Source of the DNA: Dioscorea cayenensis subsp. rotundata
Taxonomy: Eukaryota; Streptophyta; Magnoliopsida; Dioscoreales; Dioscoreaceae
Assembly (NCBI RefSeq): GCF_009730915.1
Contig: NC_052475.1
Location: 744,001 to 808,000, forward strand
DNA length: 64,000 nucleotides
Reading direction: 5' to 3'
Of the stretch, positions 56,901 to 64,000 are shown piece after piece. Position 1 is the first letter of the stretch; every line of letters starts with the position of its first letter. The position numbers were made by a program, and so were the translations under genes. A model generated the notes under the pieces. That model was not told the origin of the DNA and did not search any database. It saw only the letters and a list, made by a program, of their open reading frames with translations.

Positions 56901-59123
56901 GAATTTAGTTTGCTTAACTGATTTTGATATTAATATTTTGAATTTCTCTATTTGAGAGGATTTCCTTTACAAGACTCTTACCTCTTTCTATTTAGTTGTT
57001 TTTTACATAAAAATAGTGAGGAATATTAATATCAAATGTGCCACTGGATTTGAATGTGGCTATTAGCATTAGATTTAGTGTATAATTTCCTCTTGACATA
57101 TTTTTGTACATGTTCTCAATCTTGTGGAAGAAGCTTGTTCACTTCTGATGAAATCTAAACTAAACACTAAAGCTTGTGCAGGCCTATTATCTGTTCCTTG
57201 ATGACTGTTATTTGATGTTCTTTGACCTCCATTATGCTTTTTCTGATTGTTATTGGTGATTAAAGTATCTGCAACTGAGTATTTTTTGTTGTGCTTTTCA
57301 TTACTTATGATTTTTTATGCTTTTCCTCATGTGGGCTTCTTGCTTGTGAAGCATTGACCCCCTTTTAGTAGAAGGATGCCTGACAAATTACTGAATAAAT
57401 TTTATTTGCCTGATTTCTCTTGCAGACATTCAGACCCTCCTATTCTACAAATTGCGTTTCAATATTCTATTATGGTGCCTCAGGAAGGGCCATTGAATGC
57501 TCAATCAGAGTCTAATAATAGGTAATAAGCCCAAACTAACATTGTTTTTTTCTGTGAGATTGAAAACCAGCATTGTTTTTATTTATGACCAATCGTGTTT
57601 ATTAATTTCCCTGATTCATTTGTATAATATGATTTAGTTGGAAGTGAATTACTTGTGTGTTCTGACTAAAAATTCTGACTGATCATTAATTTACTTTTTT
57701 TGCCTGGGGTATGTTAATGCATTGTCTGTCTTATAATTCCACAATTTTCCTTGTATGAGACCAAGCAGTAATGAGGTTTAATGAGGGCTCCACGATATTC
57801 TTGGGGAGTCAGATCTGGCCTTCAAACTGTTCTTATTGAAGATATGAAATAATGAGTCTTTAAAAAAAGTGATGTTCAGTCATTGCAAATTTAGCCAAGG
57901 TTAAAGAGCTATTGTACACTTATTAGTTTGTTTGACTTGGTGTAGGCCCAAGTATTTTGTCCAGAGAAGGTTAAGAATTCGCACCTTACAGTACACTGTG
58001 GCTGCAAACATTAATGAACTTTATGATAATGTTGATTCAGAGAGTATTCTGTCCATCCTTGTCCATAAGGTATTCCTTTCTCACAATATCTTTTTAAGTC
58101 ATTACGATGTTATTTGCTAAATACTTAACACCTGTCCTTTCAGGTTATTTTAGCATCCTTGGAGCAAGGAGTCAGAGAAGGCAGAATGCTGCTTCATGAT
58201 TGGCTAGTTATTCTCACTGCACAATACAATGATGCATATAAACTTGCTCAACATGAAATTGGAAGTGTGATTTCCAGTGTTGATGTTACATTTACCCAAT
58301 GCCCACAGTTGCAGCCCCTACCTAGGCTTGTTTTCGCTTTACTTAGGAGCCCCCTTCTCCGCTTTCATGAAGAAGGTGTTCATCCTGATTACAGGATATA
58401 CTTGCAGTGCCTTTTCAGGTAATTCCATCTTGCTAATCACTTTTATACCTAACATCTTATTTTTTTAGATATTCTTAGATGAGAAGAATTAATTGAATCA
58501 GAGCACTGTGAATATATACATACATACATATAACTTACTCTTTTGGATGCAGTGCACTGGAACCGACCTCACTCCAGAGAGCAATATATCCCGTATTAAC
58601 TTCATATTCTTCCCCTGATAAACAAGCTTATCCTCGGCATTCTTTGAGTCGTGCAGCTCTAATCACCAGTGGAAGCCCCATATTTTTTCTTGATGCCTTC
58701 ACAGATCTTATTGTTTATTATTCATCGACTGCAGACCCATCACTTCCCTTTCCTCCTCCCCAAGATTGTGAGTATTCTCTTAAAACATACTTCAATACCT
58801 TAATTGGCAGCATCCATTCAGAAAATATTTCACGCATACATACCTTGGTTTTATTATGATATGAATGAACATGTGAATGCAACCTGTGCTGAACCTAATA
58901 TGCCTCTACAGGCCTCTTGAGATCTACAATCAATAGATTGAAGCAGGAGAGGAGCATCACTCCAAAGCTTAAGTTCATCCGGGGAGGACAGGATGATGCC
59001 TATTTATTCGAAAGCCATCTGATTGAGGAACAGGATGTTGATGGCAATGGAATTCCCAGCATCGTGGGCTTCGTTTCTTTCCTTGAAGAGGTCACACGGG
59101 ACGTAATGGAGTACATGAAATAA
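53950..59123 (+). CDS. SEC23-type COPII coat protein (plant SEC23D-like)
   Basis: Fourteen exons join in phase: 53950-54280, 54400-54465, 55081-55134, 55237-55409, 55606-55792, 55898-56043, 56117-56271, 56501-56582, 56691-56806, 57426-57521, 57946-58069, 58144-58418, 58553-58767 and 58912-59123, giving 743 residues. Order of domains: zinc finger (Cys53, Cys56, Cys73, Cys76), vWA-like trunk (MPVYVAAVDLS, LFGIMTFSHKIGLYD), beta-sandwich, helical region and C-terminal gelsolin-like domain. SEC23 with SEC24 forms the inner COPII coat at ER exit sites and is the GTPase activator of SAR1. The trunk and overall length fit the divergent plant isoform I know as At2g27460. The conserved arginine finger could not be placed with certainty. 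Intron 9, between 56806 and 57426, is the second longest. Confidence 0.92.
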
Positions 59124-59995
59124 GATTCTGATTTTCAATCATAGAGAATGAATGATATTCTGGATAATGATAACGGAACTTAGATATTTTGAACTTTTTT
59201 TTTCATTTGTAACATGATGTAGTCCTATCTTCATCAACTTTGGAGGTTATCATAGTATTATTGATCAGATACTTGCAGTTGGCGGCAAATAGTAATTCAA
59301 TCGTTGTAATATGAAAGAGTCAAACGGAAAGGATGTAGTTTTGAGGCTTTTCTGGTTATTCAGGGAATGGAGGATTAAGCACTCTTTCAACTCCGTTATA
59401 ATAAAATTTAATTATTTAAATAAATATATTTAGTAACTACTAAAAAAACATTCCTAATAATAAAATTTCATTTATTAATCTTGATATGTATATATTGATT
59501 GATATTACTTTGAAATATTTCCTTAAGATCCCTGCTAACTTACTCCTTTTATTTCGGTCACCTAGTTTTAAAAAATTACGATTTAGTCTTTTACTTTTAA
59601 TTTGATTTGGTCACCTGAGCATACTTCAGCAATTACATGTGACATATGCCAAATCAAATGCAAATTCTGAGCAAAATATGTCACATATGATCGTCGTTAA
59701 CGGCGTATACTGGGTTAACCAAATCATAACAAAACTAAAGGTAAAGGACCAAATCGTAACTTTTTAAAACTGGGTGACCAAAATAAAAATACACGAAAAG
59801 ATAAAAACCATTTAAGTTGTTTACCCTCTCAGTGTAATACAACCCAATTTATAATCACATTCTCTGAGTTAAATTGATATCTGGCAGCAGAATTTTGCAT
59901 GGAGAGTGATGGGATGACAATAAACAAAACTATATTTAAATATACCACAAATTTATTTATAACAAACTCAGGACAATCAGCGAGCTCTTGGCAGG
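59124..59995. other. Convergent 3' flanks of SEC23 and ABCB29
   Basis: 3' UTRs of the two convergent genes with the MITE between them. Nothing else seen. Confidence 0.5.
59547..59790. mobile_element. MITE with about 60-base terminal inverted repeats
   Basis: The left arm (about 59548-59612) reads TTTTATTTCGGTCACC, TAGTTTTAAAAAATTACGA, TTTAGTCTTTTACTTTTA and then GATTTGGT. The reverse complement of the right arm (about 59715-59790) has the same blocks: TTTTATTTTGGTCACC, CAGTTTTAAAAAGTTACGA, TTTGGTCCTTTACCTTTA and GATTTGGT. The central part is about 100 bases with no coding capacity. Total size and structure fit a non-autonomous DNA transposon or foldback element. No target duplication was recognised. 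It sits between the convergent SEC23 and ABCB29 genes. Confidence 0.75.
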
Positions 59996-62900
59996 TCATA
60001 TGATGAGCTTACTAAGTTCGGGAGATGCTTGTTTACCATCTTTAGGAAGAAGAGATGACTTGGGCACCACCTTCAACTTACCACCACTCAAAAGAAAAAC
60101 TCTATCTGCCATCAAAATTGTCTCAAGCCGGTGTGCGATGACAAGAACCTGTGACGCATACACCCAATATTCACATAACAAATGTAAAGAAAAAGAACAA
60201 TCAGCTCTAGCATATGATCAAATCAACACCATGTTTGTATTATTTTCCAAGGATTTACAGAACAATGACTCGACTATAAAATCAGTAAAAAGGCAAAACA
60301 AGAAAAATCAATTTCACTTACGGTGTGATTAGCCATTAAATGCTCCAATGCTTGTCTCACCAACAATTCAGATCTGCTGTCCAAAGCTGAAGTTGCTTCA
60401 TCCAGAATCAATACTGATGGTTTCTGATATAATGCTCTAGCAATAGCTAACCTGTGTTTGGATCAAAGAAGATCAGATATGTCAAAATAGAAGATTAGTT
60501 ATCGACAAACTATTTCTTGTCAAAAGGAACCAAAATCCACAAAAAAAGCACATTTCAAAAAGTAATCCTGCTTGTTGGAACAAGTTGTGGGATATTATAT
60601 CACCTCTGCTTTTGGCCTCCACTTAAAAGAGAGCCCCTCTGTCCAATGTTTGTTTCATACCCTCGGGGTAGGGTTCTAATGAATTCATCAGCATTAGCAA
60701 CTCTAGCAGCTTTCTCAACTTGATCCATATCTATTGTTCCAGTTAAATGTCTATAAGCGATATTTTCGGCAACAGTACCTGAAAACAACATCTTCCACAC
60801 AGAGAAAAGGTTATTATTGGTGGCACAGAATCATCACCTGGAAAATATTGGTATTATTTTCTCACAAAAATTTGAGAAGCCTTGCTTTAAAATGATTTAT
60901 TAATGTTGACAATAACCCCCTACTACCTTCCATGGTAAACTTCATCCTTGTAGAACAGAATATGGGAAAGAAAATTTAGATAAGAACTTGCACATACTGT
61001 GTCTTGTGAAATTAGAACTATTTGGTCCCTAAGACTTTGCAGACGGATGTCCTGAATATCATGATTGTCCACGAGTATAGTCCCTGTAATAAGAGTAGCA
61101 ACACAAAATTATGCCTCAACCCCACCATCAATAAAGACATGCATCAGAAATCACAAAATAGGAAATGCCGATTGGAACCTAAATACACAACATGGATAGT
61201 TCATAAAAGATGAAATCTCTTTTCACAACATTAATAAAGAAATGACTTACCATATGTAGGATCATAGAGGCGAAGAAGCAACTTTGCCAGACTAGTTTTC
61301 CCACCTCCTGAGGGTCCAATAAAAGCAACTGTTTCCCCAGCTTTGATATGCAGATCTAATTCATTTAGAACAAGAGGCATGTTTTCTGCATATTTGAATG
61401 TGACACCAGAAAATTTTATATCTCCTGAGACACGATCTAAGTCAACAACATTTGGTTTTTCAATTACCTAAATAGAAGAAAATAAAAGCGTCCATAAGCT
61501 ACATATAGCATAAACCTCAAACAAATGGTACCATAAAGTATGTTTTGAGTATAAACTAGGTCCTTATATTGACCATGCTTGGATCACAATAAAGTGAAAG
61601 AAAGCTCCCTCCAGTCAAACCAAAACTTCAACTATGACAGTTATCAGGTAAATACAAAGCTAATTAGCAATGAACTGTATTAACTCCCATAACATGCCCC
61701 ATTATTTTTCAAATATGTCAAGAAATCAACCAGAAGTTACCTTCCAAACAGAGCTAAATTACCTTGGTGCTGAATCTAGTTAGATCAAACAATCGTTCTA
61801 TGGCAGGCTCTCCTTGCTTCAATTCATTGTATGCTTTTCCAACACCCTGTGCAGTTCAAAATTTTTAAAGACTATAATAATGCAAATGAAGAAATAAATG
61901 TACCAAAGTCAAAAGAAAAAAGGCACTCTACAAACTCACCAAATGATAAATTCAACAGTAGCAAAAAATTGGGCATTATGTATAGGATCAACCAAAACTA
62001 AAATAGGAGAAAAAAAAAGAGAGAGAAAAAAAATCACCTGTATAGGCTCAATAAGCAAAGCCAATGATGTTACAAATGAAAAGAACTTTGACATATCAAA
62101 AGAGGTTCTTGACAACGCCAGAGTAGAACTACACAACACAAGCAACCCAGTTATATATATTACTTGTATGATTTGAGGAATTAATGCTTTCATCTTCTTC
62201 TTTCCCAAACGTCCCATGAGATCATCATGTGCAAGCCTTTGAAAACGAAAGCCTTCAATCAATCTACCATTATTGGCCTTTACAAAAAGCATTGATGGAA
62301 GTACCTAAAAATAATAATAGATAACTAAGATGTACTGCTTAACCATATAATAGTAACTAACTTGGAAAACCAACCACAATGTCGAAAGAAAAGAAGCACC
62401 TCATTTAGGTAGGCAGCAAGCATAGCGCCAGTTAATTGTGCTTTGTTTGATACTCTACGGAGCCAATCACCAAGATATGTCATGATGAGCAACATGCACG
62501 GAAATGCCTACCATTACAACATTCAAATCTAACTCCAATACAAACTTGTGACATGAAAGATGTAAAAAATTTGTTTCCATGAACTCACCATTCCTGAAGC
62601 AAGAGAAAGAACTGGACTGATATTTATCATCTGAGAAGCCATTGCAATCAACTGCAAAGTATTTGGCACTGTACTCTGCACTAAAAGGTTTAGCCTAAAT
62701 CAAAACGAACAATTTGTACGCGAAAGTTGGATTAAATTTTATTATCAAACTAAGAAATTGAGATCCTGCTCATTGTTTGCAAAATCATCCATACCAAAAA
62801 ATAACATGATCTTGCTTCAATAACAACACCAACAATGAGCAACATAAATTCAGAAACTACATGACAAACTTCAACACAAGAAATAAAAATGAGTAAATAT

Positions 62901-63532
62901 AATGAAACTAAAAAAGAGCAGTGGAAAACCAAGCTTACATTCAAGAGAGCATGCACAGTTTCCGCAATGTCCGATGCCTCAGTGGTGATACGATTCGCAA
63001 CATCCCCAGATGGAATACCACCATTACCTTCGAAAAACCCCATATCCTGTTCAAGCACGCGATCAAACACATGAACCCTGATACGATAAGCGGCTCCGAG
63101 AGCAGCCTCCCAAAGGAAAGCTTGCTGGAGATAACACGCAACCGAACGAAGAGAGAGGAGAAAAGCGAGGCGGAGTCCGTCGCGGACGATGCGATCGGGA
63201 CTCGCAGCAGCGAGGGCGGAGGGGACTCGGCCGAGACAAGGGACAGCAGTGGAAAGGCAGCAAACGGAGATGGCGGAGCAGAGCCATCCAGAGAGGATGG
63301 GGCGGTACTCGGATCGAAGGAATGGCGAGATGTCAAAGAGCGGAGAGGGAGAGCAGGAGGAGGGGATCGTGGACGCAGAGAGGGAGAAGGAGCGGGAGGA
63401 TCTAGAGGGCAAAGTTAGGGTTAGGGTTAGGGTTTGGAAGGAGGAGGAGGAGGAGGTGGAGGAAATGAGATTGTGAGAGCTGGGGATGGAAAGCAGCAAC
63501 GGAGCTCGGTGGAGAAGCATGGTGATGGCCAT
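59996..63532 (-). CDS. ABCB29: Half-size ABC transporter, ABCB29-like, plastid
   Basis: Ten exons on the minus strand join in phase: 63532-62939, 62675-62589, 62507-62400, 62304-62038, 61846-61763, 61467-61251, 61083-60998, 60791-60604, 60451-60322 and 60148-59996, giving 637 residues. The N-terminal 55 residues are serine/leucine-rich, a likely plastid transit peptide. The transmembrane domain covers about residues 75-375, with the conserved coupling segment [18 protein letters not shown]. The nucleotide-binding domain has Walker A GPSGGGKT (431-438), Q-loop LISQDT, signature LSGGQ (537-541), Walker B VLILDE (557-562) and H-loop IAHRLET. All ATPase motifs are intact. A half transporter works as a dimer; the substrate of ABCB29 is not established as far as I know. 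Length agrees with the Arabidopsis protein. Confidence 0.94.
63414..63437 (-). repeat. Telomere-like TTAGGG repeat within the ABCB29 coding sequence
   Basis: Three perfect TTAGGG units at 63415-63432, followed by a diverged TTTGG, lie in the first exon. On the coding strand they translate to a Thr-Leu dipeptide run at about residues 34-41 of the transit peptide. Confidence 0.85.
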
Positions 63533-64000
63533 GGCTTTCGAGTTTTGAATTGGAAGCAGCTCGTGATCGTTTATATAGAAGCCGGGAAGAGATTAAAAAA
63601 CGGAGCTCCGAAATCAGTAAGTCAGCTTATCGGATTCGGATCCAATAGGATAAACCTTTATTCAAGGTAATCTAATGGATTATTTTTAGAGCTCTTGTGG
63701 ATCTTTGTACTGCTGATTTACAAAGGTGTGTATAGAGTATAAAAACCATCCAAACTAACAAAATGAAGCCATTACCTTGAAAGGCAAGAGGGAATTTTTG
63801 TACATCAAAATATATATATATATATATATGAATTTAATTCTATGAATGTTGGTGCTGAAACGTTGAATTTCATTTGAATGATCTTCACCATTGCACTAGC
63901 AATTGCATATATAGTGCTTTTTTTTAATTTTTTGCTCAAGTATGCATGCGGTTCCAGGCTTCCAGCCATCAAACTTGATTATTACTAACAACTTTGTTGA
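63533..64000. other. ABCB29 promoter region
   Basis: About 470 bases upstream of the minus-strand start. It contains an (AT)n microsatellite at about 63812-63828. No gene seen. Confidence 0.5.

Noticed and set aside
63414-63437. Interstitial telomere as a trace of chromosome fusion
   Set aside because: Only three units, and embedded in frame in a conserved gene; slippage of a short motif is simpler.
62921-63476. Reading frames on the plus strand over ABCB29 exon 1
   Set aside because: They are antisense to an exon with clear family homology and are Glu/Arg/Gly-rich composition artefacts.
1-64000. CRISPR arrays, bacterial operons or LTR elements
   Set aside because: No regularly spaced identical repeats of that kind, no paired long terminal repeats and no prokaryotic gene organisation were seen.

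Overview
The window is nuclear DNA from a flowering plant, most likely a monocot and possibly a yam (Dioscorea) or a relative. Genes have many short, AT-rich introns with GT-AG (occasionally GC-AG) borders. Intergenic DNA is very AT-rich, and several genes (PPR, GH17, the 45.8 kb gene, SEC23 exon 1) begin GC-rich and become AT-richer, as in many monocots. The products include a chloroplast ferredoxin, a plastid ABC transporter and TGA-type bZIP, F-box and PPR proteins. The yam suggestion rests on a tandem cluster of secreted alpha-carbonic anhydrase genes resembling the family that includes dioscorin; it is an inference.

Layout. 0-7.1 kb (+): 3' part of a conserved plant protein gene with triplicated exons and an internal 33-residue repeat. 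9.6-13.2 kb (-): ten-exon TGA9/TGA10-like bZIP factor. 15.1-17.1 kb (-): F-box/LRR gene, head to head with 17.4-19.7 kb (+), subunit 9 of mitochondrial complex III. 20.8-21.1 kb (+): class III chitinase relic. 23.7-24.1 kb (+): ferredoxin. 25.7-28.0 kb (+): GH17 beta-1,3-glucanase with two single-base frame breaks. 28.9-31.1 kb (+): PPR protein. 32.1-32.6 kb (-): PADRE-domain protein. 32.6-39.7 kb: gene-poor, repeat-rich. 39.8-45.6 kb (+): three tandem alpha-carbonic anhydrase paralogues. 45.8-46.6 kb (-): unrecognised plant protein. 46.7-51.0 kb: gene-poor. 51.1-52.3 kb (+): glutaredoxin-like protein. 53.9-59.1 kb (+): SEC23-type COPII protein. 60.0-63.5 kb (-): half-size plastid transporter ABCB29.

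Most loci are single-copy housekeeping genes with no shared pathway. The exception is the carbonic anhydrase array. Copies 1 and 2 keep all three zinc-binding histidines and share almost identical introns. Copy 3 has lost one zinc ligand and one intron and has gained a GC splice donor. All three lack the proton-shuttle histidine. The array looks like enzyme duplicates drifting toward storage or other non-catalytic roles, and it is the most interesting part of the window.

Coding coordinates come from manual exon joining checked for phase continuity. UTR limits, promoter calls and repeat borders are approximate.
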